Shown here: positions 35,650 to 46,694 of the stretch, one piece after another
Layout of the letters: every line of letters starts with the position of its first letter
How positions within the stretch are numbered: the stretch's first letter is position 1
Source: Botryotinia globosa
Lineage: Eukaryota > Ascomycota > Leotiomycetes > Helotiales > Sclerotiniaceae
Direction of reading: 5' to 3'
Assembly: GCA_014898425.1 (NCBI GenBank)
Contig: RCSZ01000008.1
Span: 569,501-633,500 of the forward strand
Length of the DNA stretch: 64,000 bases
The notes under the pieces: model-generated
What the model saw: the letters and a program-made list of their open reading frames with translations, nothing else
Database searches by the model: none
What the model was told of the DNA's origin: nothing
Program-made: the position numbers and the translations under genes

Positions 35650-38600
35650 CCAGAATATACATAGATGAGAGTATAACATATGTTGTTGAATTACCTTATA
35701 GGGAATTGGGGCAATTTAGATCGGTTCTACATCAGATATTCGATTGTATAACAACTGTTATATTCATCTCTTCTGATTTTAATTTAAACTGTAATTCATT
35801 CGAATAAGTATTCAAATTAGATATAAATTAAACGGTTGTAAAGTTCTCAACAGCTGTAATATGATTATAGAATAGATATATTGCTTAATAATCTTAGAAT
35901 AATAGAAACTATTCAGAATTCTAATATTAAAAGTTCAATTAATTATATATATACTCTCTATTCTACTTTTTTAAAACTATACTCGATGCTACCAAACTAA
36001 ACTTTAACTAATTCGAATTATTCTGAATTTAGATTTTCAAAATGTATTAAATTCAAAGTTCTATAGTAATAGCGAATTTTTGTATATAAAATTTATATAT
36101 ATATATGAGTATTTACTAGTGTATTTATTAGATTGATAGAGGGAAAAAAGATATGTTCAAATTTAAGCCTTAAATCTAAGATATATCAGATAATCCTTGT
36201 GGTATTAACTTTAATTTATTCAACTATTTTTTATTTTCAATTATTGATTAGCTTTAATTATATTAATTCATTTCAAAATATTGAAAAACTATAGTTTTAA
36301 TTTAAATCTGATTAAAAATATATTTAAAAATTTAAATAGTTATATAGCAAATACATTAATTCAAGTAGTTATATATCAGTACTAAAAACCCCTCATTTCC
36401 TATACGGTATGTTTTTTGTGTTTTTTTGTTTTGTTAAGAAGAGGGAATTGTAATTTTCAGGCAGCTTGTTCGATTTTCTCTTGGTATATTTAGATTTAGA
36501 TTTAGATTTAGATCTAGATGTTGAGCTGCTAAGGCAAAATTGGGCTAATATCTTTGGAAACTTGTGACAGAACTAGGGATGATTGCCTGGTGATTATTTC
36601 AATCTTTTGTTATTGTGTCTATGTGAGGCTCGCTTCTTGGATTGATGATTATTAGAATCTTTTTCAGAGTTCGAGTGGTTGTTCATTTTGTTTTATCTTT
36701 ATTATTCATTTCTTCATGTAGATGACAAATTGGTAAAGAGTGTTAGGTAGTTATATAAAAACACAGATCCTAAAATATATGAAAGATAAAAATTCCTCCA
36801 AGCACATCACTATCACCCCAAACATGAAATAAAAGAAATAAAGTATTGTTTTTTCTAAGATGTAGAGCATGCCTCTTTGATGCTCCTGGAGAGTGTGATC
36901 GATTGCCTGATCATATTTAAGTCAATGGCTTGTAATAATTTGTCTGTAAACTCATCACTTGTTCTATGATTTGATCCCTGCGGAGAAGAAGTGAATAACT
37001 AGCAGGAAAAGCTAGAAATGTGACATAGAAAACTTTTCTGGACCGTACAATTTTGACGACAAGAAAAGGTGTAAAATGATTTGTATGAAAAATTTAGCTT
37101 GGTGACTACAGTGAATATATCGAATTTGACCATTAAAAATTTCTACAATAGAGATGAATTATAGGACTAATTAGATCCTAGCTCTTATTTCCATCCATCT
37201 TCACGATATCTTTCAAGTCCCAAAAGCTCCCTTCGAACCTCTACATGTCTCAAGAGGCTCTGTTCCCGACTCACTCATCAATCTCATTTTCAAGATATGA
37301 AACCCCATCACCCTCTTACAGTACAGCATGACTTGAGAATAATAATATCTTGATCATGCATTCGCTTAGTAGTCAAATGAGCCCAAACTATACTCGCTTA
37401 AATTGCGGGGCTTCTCGACACTTCACCTCTTTTATGTGGTGTGAAAATATAAAGGCATGAAATGGAGGCTTTTGGTGTTGCAAGTGCGTGAGAGTATATT
37501 TACGGAAGTGCGCAAAATATATAATAGCGTTGGAAGATTTGGAGGAGGTGGCTAGCGTGTAGTTGATGCGAAAAGGAAAGAGGAAGATGTATAGAGTATA
37601 TATGTAATCTTAGCATGAACTGCTTCTGGGTTTCATAGTAGGATCATTAATCTTATCGTCAGTGTACACTTTCACTCTAGTTATTTATGAATATTGAATC
37701 TGATATTGATATGTTTTATAATAGTAATTACAATCTGTCGATATTCATTCATTCAGTGTTATAGTTAGTATTTTCCGTATTTCAATTACGCCTCATTTTA
37801 GTAATACGTATTGATATTTATGAAAATATTTCAGTAATTATTATAAAATTATAAGTTACTAAGAGTATTCAATATTTTAGTAATATAAAATATCATTAGC
37901 AATATACTGAAATACGAGAATTTATATATTTTAATTGAAATATTACATATTTCTATTGAATATTATATATTTTGAAAGAGTCTAAGTCGAATAAGGAAAA
38001 TGATTTAATCACTATGAATTCCCATATCTTAATATATCTTCAATACAATCCATTTCATATAATATTTATGGATATAAATATTATTAGCTATTATATGTAT
38101 TAGTGTATGTATTATACTTCTAATATTAGTCATAATAATACTATCGTATACTAATTACAACACTGTATTCATTAGCGAGTAGTATCTGAAGTATCTGAAG
38201 TAGTATATAAGGTACCTGTCTGAAAGTTATCTAATAACAACTAATCATTGCGTAACATAGACTGAATACATGTATCAAAGAATTCATCTGAATTTTCATC
38301 ACACGATAGTGTATTTTCATAGTAATCATTAAATGTGGGTGGGAATTCCACCTGTTGTCATCTGAAGTTTAACGTTTGTAGTAGACAGTTATCTCATAGT
38401 AGCTCTATAGATATGTCAATAGTATCGTCTAAGATACAAAGAAGTAGAGTTAAGATCATTAGGTGGATTACAAAACTTCAGATTCGACTTTTAGATCTTA
38501 CTCGAGAGAAATAACAGCTTTTTAGAATAATAAAAAACACTTACAAGGTCTCGGTCCACAAGATACAGCTTAAAGATAAAAGACCTTTGTCAAATTTTCA

Positions 38601-38950
38601 GATTTTAAATTTTAAAGAACTAAATTTATAGCCGAGTGCCAACAGAGCAGAGTCAACTGTCAACTTGTTGCTAAAGTTGTAATAACTATCGTCGAAAGAC
38701 ATTTAGTAATCTTCTAGCTGTTATCAAGACACTTGAGTCATTTTAACCAGAATTTGAAGTATGTAAGAGAACCTTTATCTAGCTCTAAGAATCCTAAAGA
38801 CATTTTAAGTAGTTTACATAAGGTTAAGAGAAGAATAAATCCATTATTTGACAAATTAGACATATCAATCAAAGCCATTAGATGAATACAATCACCAGGT
38901 GACAGGATGATCTAGAGACATCAAACACAATTATACAACTATCATCCCAG
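35650..38950. other. AT-rich block, probably RIP-degraded repeat DNA
   Basis: About 3.3 kb of very AT-rich sequence with abundant TA dinucleotides, no protein-like ORF and frequent stops in all frames. Its most extreme parts are about 35740-36400 and 37660-38210; a less AT-rich island lies at about 36400-37600. This is how transposons mutated by CpA-to-TpA look in many Pezizomycotina. I cannot identify the original element. Confidence 0.55.
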
Positions 38951-39355
38951 ATTCTCGAGACCAGATTATTCATAAACATCAAATCTAAAAAGTTGTTTTT
39001 AGTCATATGATTGATTGACTTCCCATCAACTTGATGTTCCCCCCTCGAGGGGCATTTTCCCTAAGCGACTAAGCAAAACCTGTAATTAGTGCAATAGTTG
39101 AATCAATCAAAACACGTGCTAATTTAATTCTCTTATTACCTTACTGCCTTATTTGACCTCTTTTGAACTCTCTAGCAATAACAAAGATTAAAAATTCGAG
39201 TATTTACTCGGAATTCGACGTTTCTCCCACGCAATCTTTGACTCTTGCCTTTCTGCTTCCTTTCTCTGTTTTTACCTTGCGCCTCTGCTATCCTCCTACT
39301 TCTCCATTACCGCATTGCCTTCCTGGTTCTTTCGGTGCTTCGTCCTTCTGCCACA

Positions 39356-40003
39356 ATGGCAAATATTCAACCGTAAGAGAAAATGCTTGATTTATTTTGT
39401 CTCTGCAACGTTTGATACTATATTCAACGTTTGATAATAACCTGGATATCTAATCCTTTCATCTGCTTCAACCAATTCTACACAATTAAACTGACTAATA
39501 TCTCAAACAGCCCCCCGGCACCCATCGAACCCACCCCAACTTGTGCGCGCTGCGTGAAGAGAGTGGCCATCGATCCTACCGCGCGCTGTGTGCTCTTTCA
39601 ACAAAGCCAGCGTGCTCGTGACGCGAAGGCCGATACGAAGTGCACATACTGCCAGTGCCAACGGGGAAGATGCCTTAAGTGCCCTTCAGCACTCAAGCCG
39701 GAGATTTTGGCGCTCCAACAACGAGCCCACGACTACAATACCTGGGTCGATGGACAAAATCTACTTCCGCCTGCTCTTCGTAGCACCTGGGTCTTACCAA
39801 AGACCGTCCCGGCTGTATGCCCCAGCAATGCACCGGATGTTTACAGAGAGCTACATAGAGCTCAAAAAGTGGTTACGAATGGGATTTCCAGAGCCCAGGG
39901 GAGGATCTCTGGGTGGAAAACCATGAGAAAGGCTATGGAAAACATGACCATAGGACTAGATCCTGTGGTTAGGAATGGTGACAACCGTGGCTACTGGTGG
40001 TAA
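39356..40003 (+). CDS. Small cysteine-rich protein, function unknown
   Basis: Exon 1 (39356-39372) is just 17 nt, encoding MANIQP; exon 2 (39511-40003) follows after a GTAAGA...AACAG intron. Together they give 169 residues in frame. The N-terminus is proline-rich. A cysteine cluster spans about residues 17-63: CARC, then RC, then KCTYCQCQRGRCLKC, eight cysteines in all, spaced like a zinc-binding module though not matching Zn2Cys6 or C2H2. No signal peptide is seen, so it is probably intracellular. The rest is helical and basic (KTMRKAMENM) and ends RNGDNRGYWW. GC content is much higher than the adjacent AT-rich block, a position typical of fast-evolving accessory genes. I do not recognise the family; the tiny first exon rests on splice motifs only. 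Confidence 0.6.
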
Positions 40004-40017
40004 ATGGGGGTAGATAA

Positions 40018-40146
40018 GGCTTGGGAACCTGTTTGAAAGTTACCTAAGGGGATGAGTAGATAGAGGCTTGGGAACCTGCAAGTTACCTAAGGGGACGGTT
40101 GAGTGGAGCGGAGGTAGAATGGCTTGGGAACCATAAGTACCTGTAG
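40018..40146. repeat. Imperfect repeat, three copies
   Basis: The block GGCTTGGGAACCTG followed by AGTTACCTAAGGGGA is present twice, plus a third shorter copy (GGCTTGGGAACC...AAGTACCT). Unit length is about 50 bp. It begins just after the stop codon of the cysteine-rich gene, so it is probably in its 3' UTR. Confidence 0.8.
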
Positions 40147-41139
40147 GATAGACGAGGGAGATGGGTGGGTGGATGGGTGGATATGGGCATTGTATGGATG
40201 CGGCGGGGGAGGCCAGCAAAGACGAATCTCTACCTGTACGTGGTGCTGGCTACGAACCTGAGTATGACCTACTTGTACTTACCGACTTTGTCTTCGGACC
40301 ACTGTTGCTTGTATATATGAGTGGTCATTATTCAGAGCCAAAGAGATAGCATAAGGTAGTGTTATGGGTAAGATGAGACAAATGGGGGGGGATTGTTGTC
40401 ACTCGCCTTTTATCCAATCGATCTGGCAATCATGAGAAATTTAAAGATGAAGATATGGGTCCTTCAGATCCAATTATCCTTGACAAATAGGGCATGGCTA
40501 TAAGAGATCCAATTCGAGAGGTTCGGATCAATGCCATTTCCTTGGATCGATCGTGGCGGGCAGATGAACCAAATGAGCTTGACTTCATACTGGTAGCTCG
40601 GTGACGAGAAGCAAAACATAGGAATGATAGACATGGTCTGTATTTAATGTTCATTCAATGGATAGACAACATTTCATGTAGGGTCCAGATGGTAAATGAG
40701 CCAGTAAAAAATGTCATTTGAGTGAGTTTGGAGATTGATCGGAATTGTTTCTTGAAAGCGGAATGAATGTTATGGCAGAGAAGCTTCTTGAGCGGCATGT
40801 CAACGCAAACGCATTGTTAAAAGTAGTATGAAACTAGCGGGATTGAGTACGGTCGTGGGCTAGACTTGAACTTGATTGCAAGATGAAAATTTGGGCGAGA
40901 AAATAATGTGAACTGCTGTCAACATTGTCATCAGGCAATGAATACAGTATCAATGTATTTGCAAGCATTTGGTGATTTGAAACAATCTTACATTCTTCAA
41001 TTTCCGCCCATTCATTGGATAAGCAAAAGCTCTGCTTTTTATGGTATTGTAAAACACCTATCCGCCCCCAAAACGCCATAATGATGCTCCCTTCTCCTCA
41101 AACTCCATTTTCCATCTTATAGGATCCGACCCACCTTCT
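40147..41139. other. Intergenic, no gene recognised
   Basis: About 1 kb before the PRP31 3' end. It contains a GGTGGGTGGATGGGTGGATATG stretch near 40160 and two short minus-strand frames (40430-40654, 40834-41079) I could not support. Confidence 0.45.
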
Positions 41140-43079
41140 TTACAATTTCTTCGGCAAAGCAGGTGGACCCATTTTACCAGAACCAGAATCTACTTTCTTG
41201 GGAGGAGGTCCCATACTGCTATCACCACCACCATTGCCAACTTGAGTAAACGTTCCACCTTTAAACCATTTATCTTCTTCTGCTGCCCTCTTTCTCTTCA
41301 TTTCTGCTACTCTCTTTGGATCTACCAATTCTAATCCTTGAACTGGCGTAAATGCCAAACTACTAGCAGTTCCTGCACTCGCTCCAGTACTAGTACTCAA
41401 TCCTCCTACACCTGATGCTCTTAAGCCTTTACCCCGTAAATCTATATTACCAGCTGATTGACCAAATCCTCGAAGTGATGATGCGGAACCACTCATAGGA
41501 GTCGAAGTACCCCACCCCTTGTTCTTCGCGGAAAGTTTGGCTTTTGTACGTTGATCTATTTGAATATTTCGAATACGTCCGTCATTGCCTTGTCCAATCA
41601 TACCCATACCCTTGGTTCCGTCACCAGTACCATAACCAACTTCTTTCTCTTCCTTTCCAAATGCCATTCTATTCTGTGCTTTTCTCAAATCGGTCATAGC
41701 AGTTGCCGCCTTGGCTAATCGAGCACGTCGACCACCACGTTTCCGTGCAGGTTTATCATCTGGAGCTGGCAGTGCGCGAGAACCTTTATTTGGAGGGGGC
41801 TCAGTGAGCTTTTCGAGTCGAGTGATACATTGTTCTTTCAATTCTTCACCTGTAGATCCATCTGGACTATTATGAACGCGGTCAACTCTTGCGGCTAGGA
41901 CAACTTTAGCGGAGACAATACGCATAGCTTGTTTCTTAAGATCATTGGGAATCCCTTGAATGATAGGAGAATGATAAAGAAATCCTTGCTGGCGAACTCC
42001 AACATTAGTAGCAAAACCTGTTCCAGATGATTTATTGGATCCTAGAGGGGGGAGATTGCATGCAGGTGTCTTTGCTAAGCCTGTCAAACCTCCAGCGAAA
42101 TTGAGTAGTTGTGCGGCTGTGAGAGATCCAATGAGGGCTGTAAGATTTGGAGCGAACAAGTTCATGCGTGATTGAACATAATCAGTTAAAGTCTTTTTCG
42201 CTTTGTCCAATGCAAGAGTCATGTCACAAGCACGAAGTACTCTTTCAAGTTCACGTGGTGACATTTCTCGACCCTTTGTAGTTGTTGCCTCGACCGTAAC
42301 AATCATAACAGATGGACCATCCAAAACGGATCTTAGTGTAGCACCAAGTCGATTATCTTTCGATGTTTGAAGCGTCTTAATGTTTTCCGAGTCCATAGGT
42401 CCATTCCCAATGATAGTGACAACTTTAGCATAATCCAATGGATTGGTGACCAATGTTTCCAATTCCGGAAATCGAATCGAATAATGATCTCGTATGAACT
42501 TGTGTACTAGGATGATTTCACTATCGATAGATGTCGACAAAGTGTTTGCTTGCGTTAAGAGATGATATTCTGGGTTGTCTTCGACCGAGCCTACGAAGGT
42601 TGTTTGTTTATCGGGAGGTAATGATTGAAAATGTGCGATTTTCTGTCAATTCGAGGAAAGAGTCAGGGCTAAGACACAAAAGAGTAGATGTAAACCATAG
42701 GTCTCCAAAGTGAGAAAGGGAAAAATAAAATAATACTGACATCTAAAACTGGTTCCAACGTTTTCATCAAACCTGCTACACTCCGCACATCATCTACTCC
42801 ACCAAGTTGCATCTTTTCAACTTTTGCTTTGGTCGCCTCCTCATCTTCTGCAGTATCGATAGCACCACTAGTCATTCCTGCCATCTCATCATCCTCGTCG
42901 ACTGCTTCTTCATCGCCATCGAGCTCCATTTCGTTTGCGCCTGAAAGTCCCGTCGCGTTCCCATTCATGCTTAGGGCGACCTCGTCAGGGTCGGCAAAAA
43001 GATGTGCATTATCCTCCCCTTCACCTTCGGATCCGGAATCCTCAAAATCTTGCAATAGTTCATCTGCGAGAGTCGACAT
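41140..43079 (-). CDS. PRP31: U4/U6 snRNP protein Prp31
   Basis: Prp31 binds the U4 snRNA 5' stem-loop together with the 15.5K protein and tethers U4/U6 to U5 in the tri-snRNP. Exons 43079-42741 and 42642-41140 join in phase to 613 residues. The donor is read as GTCAGT, weaker than usual, because it alone gives continuity (LEPVLD|KIAHFQSLPP). Residues 1-95 are acidic and disordered (MSTLADELLQDFEDSGSEGE). The coiled-coil/NOSIC part contains ILVHKFIRDHYSIRFPELET. The Nop RNP-binding domain follows with NLTALIGSLTAAQLLNFAGG near residue 280, NLPPLGSNKSSGTGFATN, GFLYHSPIIQGIPNDLKKQA and RIVSAKVVLAARVDRVH. The Prp31 C-terminal region (RLAKAATAMTDLRKAQNRMA, RIRNIQIDQRTKAKLSAKNK) ends in a basic tail. 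It is divergent from CLF1, another splicing factor. Confidence 0.95.
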
Positions 43080-43286
43080 CTTAAATGTAATGTTGTTTGT
43101 TGTAGCTGGCGCGTGAAGGTATAGAAAATCAATTAGTGAAGAGCTCGAGCCGGAAAGGCGGCCGCTAGCGTAGGTGCAGATTGTATTACTAATCAATCTT
43201 TTTGACTATCGCGACACCTTCAAGTCTTGAACGCGAACCAGAATTACACCAACTTTTTCCTCAAGAAATTGAACTCTACCGCCACC
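43080..43286. promoter_or_regulatory. 207-bp divergent promoter between PRP31 and CLF1
   Basis: The two start codons are only 207 bp apart and transcription goes outward in both directions. The stretch contains a NotI-type GCGGCCGC at about 43158-43165. On the CLF1 side the start codon has the context GCCACCATGG, a perfect vertebrate-style Kozak match. Confidence 0.6.
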
Positions 43287-45395
43287 ATGGAGTCTGAATA
43301 TGAGAAAGCTCGAGGGCCCCCAAAGGTCAAAAACAAGGCTGCCAGTGCCATCCAAATCTCAGCAGAACAACTTCTACGAGAAGCTGTTGATCGTCAAGAA
43401 CCAGGACTTCAAGCACCAACTCAGCGGTTTGCTGATCTCGAAGAGCTTCATGAATTCCAAGGGAGGAAAAGAAAAGAGTTCGAGGATTATGTGCGGAGGA
43501 ATAGGATTAATATGAATAATTGGATGAGGTATGCACAATGGGAATTGGAACAGAAAGAATTCAAACGAGCACGATCCGTTTTTGAACGAGCATTAGATGT
43601 CGACTCAACATCTGTCACATTATGGATTCGATATATCGAGGCGGAGATGAAATCGCGGAACATAAATCATGCCAGAAATTTATTGGATCGCGCCGTCACT
43701 ATTCTGCCTAGAATTGATAAACTGTGGTACAAATATTGTTACATGGAGGAAATGCTTGGTAATATTCCCGGTACACGACAAGTCTTCGAAAGATGGATGT
43801 CCTGGGAGCCAGATGAGGCGGCTTGGAGCAGTTACATCAAATTGGAGAAACGATATGGCGAGTTTCAAAGAGCTAGGGAAATCTTCCAAAGATTTACTAT
43901 GGTACATCCCGAACCAAGAAATTGGATCAAATGGGCCAGATTCGAAGAAGAGTATGGAACTAGTGATTTGGTGAGAGAGGTATTTGGAACAGCTGTTGAA
44001 GCTTTGGGTGAAGACTTTATGGATGAGAGACTCTTTATTGCATATGCGAGATTTGAGGCAAAGTTAAAGGAGTACGAGCGCGCTAGAGCCATTTACAAAT
44101 ATGCCCTCGACCGTATGGCACGATCAAAGTCTATTTCCCTCCATAAAGCTTATACGACTTTTGAGAAACAATTCGGTGATCGTGAAGGTGTGGAAGATGT
44201 AATTATCTCGAAACGTCGAGTTCAATATGAGGAGCAGGTAAAGGAGAATCCCAAAAATTACGATGCGTGGTTCGACTATGCCAGATTGGAGGAAACTTCA
44301 GGGGATGTCGATCGAGTTCGAGATGTTTATGAGAGGGCCATTGCTCAAATTCCACCAACTCAGGAGAAAAGGCATTGGAGGCGTTATATTTATTTGTGGA
44401 TTTTTTATGCTATTTGGGAGGAAATGGAGTCAAAGGATGTTGAGCGAGCGAGACAGATTTACCAAGAGTGTCTGAAATTGATACCCCACAAGAAATTTAC
44501 ATTTGCCAAGATTTGGCTCATGAAGGCTCAGTTCGAGATTCGACAACAGCAATTACAAGCCGCCAGAAAGACTTTAGGTCAAGCTATCGGAATGTGTCCT
44601 AAAGATAAGCTTTTCAAAGGTTATGTTGAGCTGGAGATCAAACTTTTCGAATTCGTGAGATGTCGTACCCTTTACGAGAAACATATCGAATGGAATCCAG
44701 CTAATTGTCAAGCTTGGATTAAATTTGCTGAGCTGGAACGAGGTTTAGATGATCTGGAACGTACTCGTGCGATATTTGAGTTGGCAATCAGTCAACAAGT
44801 TCTTGACATGCCGGAATTATTATGGAAAGCCTATATTGACTTTGAGGAGGAAGAAGGAGAGTACGATCGTACTAGACACCTATACGAGCGATTGTTGGAG
44901 AAGACAGATCATGTGAAGGTCTGGATCAGTTATGCACATTTCGAAATTAACGTTCCAGATGATGATGAGGAAGAGGCAGAGGAGGAGGAGGAGGAGGAGA
45001 AACCAGTTAGTGAGGCAGCAAAAACACGCGCAAGGAAGATCTTCGAACGTGCCCTTAAGAGCATGAAAGACAAGGATCTTAAGGAAGAGGTATGTCACAC
45101 ACTTGATCTAAACATTTCAACACAACATCTAACAAATTCACAGCGTGTTTCTCTCCTCAATGCCCATCTTTCCTTTGAACGTACTCATGGTACAGAGGAA
45201 GATATCGAGAAAGTACAGAAACAAATGCCAAGAAAGACGAAGAGAAGAAGAAAGCTTGATGATGATAGCTATGAGGAATATGTTGATTACGTTTTCCCTG
45301 CCGATGATGAACAAACGAAGAAATTGTCGAATTTCTTGGCAATGGCCCAAAGCTGGAAACAAGCCGGTGGAACGATTAGCGGTGGCGGAGATTAG
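43287..45395 (+). CDS. CLF1: Pre-mRNA splicing factor Clf1/Syf3 (Crooked-neck, HAT repeats)
   Basis: Clf1 is a scaffold of the NineTeen Complex, joining the spliceosome at activation. The ATG at 43287 has a strong Kozak context; the frame is open 20 codons further upstream but those residues are not family-like. An intron at 45090-45143 (GTATGT...CACAG, 54 nt) is a multiple of three and has no stop, so splicing removes 18 residues; the spliced product is 684 residues, matching the family. The protein starts [20 protein letters not shown] and consists of tandem HAT repeats, recognisable by W/Y-x-x-Y/F and ERAL patterns: [80 protein letters not shown]. An acidic stretch ([15 protein letters not shown]) follows at about residues 556-570. 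The C-terminus ([17 protein letters not shown]) is characteristic of the family. Confidence 0.96.
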   Translation: MESEYEKARGPPKVKNKAASAIQISAEQLLREAVDRQEPGLQAPTQRFADLEELHEFQGRKRKEFEDYVRRNRINMNNWMRYAQWELEQKEFKRARSVFERALDVDSTSVTLWIRYIEAEMKSRNINHARNLLDRAVTILPRIDKLWYKYCYMEEMLGNIPGTRQVFERWMSWEPDEAAWSSYIKLEKRYGEFQRAREIFQRFTMVHPEPRNWIKWARFEEEYGTSDLVREVFGTAVEALGEDFMDERLFIAYARFEAKLKEYERARAIYKYALDRMARSKSISLHKAYTTFEKQFGDREGVEDVIISKRRVQYEEQVKENPKNYDAWFDYARLEETSGDVDRVRDVYERAIAQIPPTQEKRHWRRYIYLWIFYAIWEEMESKDVERARQIYQECLKLIPHKKFTFAKIWLMKAQFEIRQQQLQAARKTLGQAIGMCPKDKLFKGYVELEIKLFEFVRCRTLYEKHIEWNPANCQAWIKFAELERGLDDLERTRAIFELAISQQVLDMPELLWKAYIDFEEEEGEYDRTRHLYERLLEKTDHVKVWISYAHFEINVPDDDEEEAEEEEEEEKPVSEAAKTRARKIFERALKSMKDKDLKEEVCHTLDLNISTQHLTNSQRVSLLNAHLSFERTHGTEEDIEKVQKQMPRKTKRRRKLDDDSYEEYVDYVFPADDEQTKKLSNFLAMAQSWKQAGGTISGGGD

Positions 45396-46375
45396 ATTAC
45401 ATTTTAATGACGAGGTCGGAAGAGTCGAAGAAAATTATGTATTTATACCTAAGGCATCATCAAATGAGGTGATGATATGTAATTTATGGTACGTTTGATC
45501 ATCACCAAGAACGTCTTCTGCATTAGTGTATGTTCCCACGGTTTCTGCTTGTTTGGTCGCTTTAAGTTTAATTTCATTGAAGTCTTAGCATTATTTGTCT
45601 CGGGTTCAAAGCGAATAGACATTCACGTTGGATGCACTCATTCGCATCATACATAAAGCCCTTGCGATGTGTTAAGATCGACAGCGTCTGGAAGAATCTT
45701 CAGAAAGGATTCGGCTTTTTCTCTGAAACTCAGATCGCCAAGACCATTTCGACCCAATAGTAATACGATCATTCAAGATTGGCATTATTATCAAACGGCC
45801 CCCGAGAGAGATTATGGCAACCAACGAGTTGGTGTCATTGCGTAGGAAAGAGTTGGGTAATGTAGTGATGATTGTTCAAAGTAGACGAAGAGAACGATTG
45901 AGTGATATTTGTTCGGATAACTCAAACAATCTTCTAATCTTTCTTGGATCAAAAAGTGTAGTAAGTGATGAAGAAATGGATCTACAAGCCGAACAGTTGA
46001 AAATATACAACTATTCATGTTCACAGCTTGTTCTCGGTCTTGTCATTCCCCATGGATCTCCATACAATTCTATATTTGCTTATCCGGCTTTAACCCTTTC
46101 AAGACAAGTGGCCTTTAGCTCAGACTTCAAAGTTTATGGGTCAATTGCACAGCAAAACTTCCAGAGGAGATTTCGTGCTCATGCATCGCGCTTTTGCTCC
46201 CACGGAATAAGCGGAATAGCATATACGAAGTACGGAATAACAATGAAGCGTTAGGATCCACGCATGTATATCACACCACGAGAAAGGTGCTAGATATGGC
46301 AAGCAATATATCGATTAGCGATGTTCAAGAAAAATGATTGATTCGTGATCCTTTGATTGATAAGATATGATTAGA
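45396..46375. other. Intergenic; one doubtful 146-aa frame
   Basis: About 1 kb between CLF1 and the kinase tail. A plus-strand frame at 45814-46254 (MATNELVSLRRKELGN...) encodes 146 residues without introns, but I see no domain, and its composition is not clearly protein-like. I leave it uncalled. Confidence 0.35.
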
Positions 46376-46694
46376 TCAGATTGTAAAATTATCTGATCTT
46401 TTCCTTGCATTAACGCTACCCAGGCAAACATGAAGTAGTCGAGCTCTAGACTTCAATTCGACTACCAGCAGCGACAGCACCTTGCTATATTGTGGGACAG
46501 TTTTGAAAACAGAAAGTTCTTCATTTTCAAACAAAATCTCGTTATCGTTATCGAAGGATATGTCAGGTTTCAACGTTTGTAGTTGGACTGGTTCAAAAAC
46601 CATTCGCTGATCCTACAGCAATGTAAATTAGCTAGTGCTATCATAAGATATGTCGACTTGAGTGAGCTCACCAAAGATCAATTTCAAGTATGCA

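Noticed and set aside
43680..44092. Antisense ORFs inside CLF1
   Set aside because: Shadows of strongly biased coding sequence; the sense frame is an unambiguous HAT-repeat protein.
45814..46254. 146-aa plus-strand ORF between CLF1 and the kinase
   Set aside because: No recognisable motif, no clear homology, and length within reach of chance.
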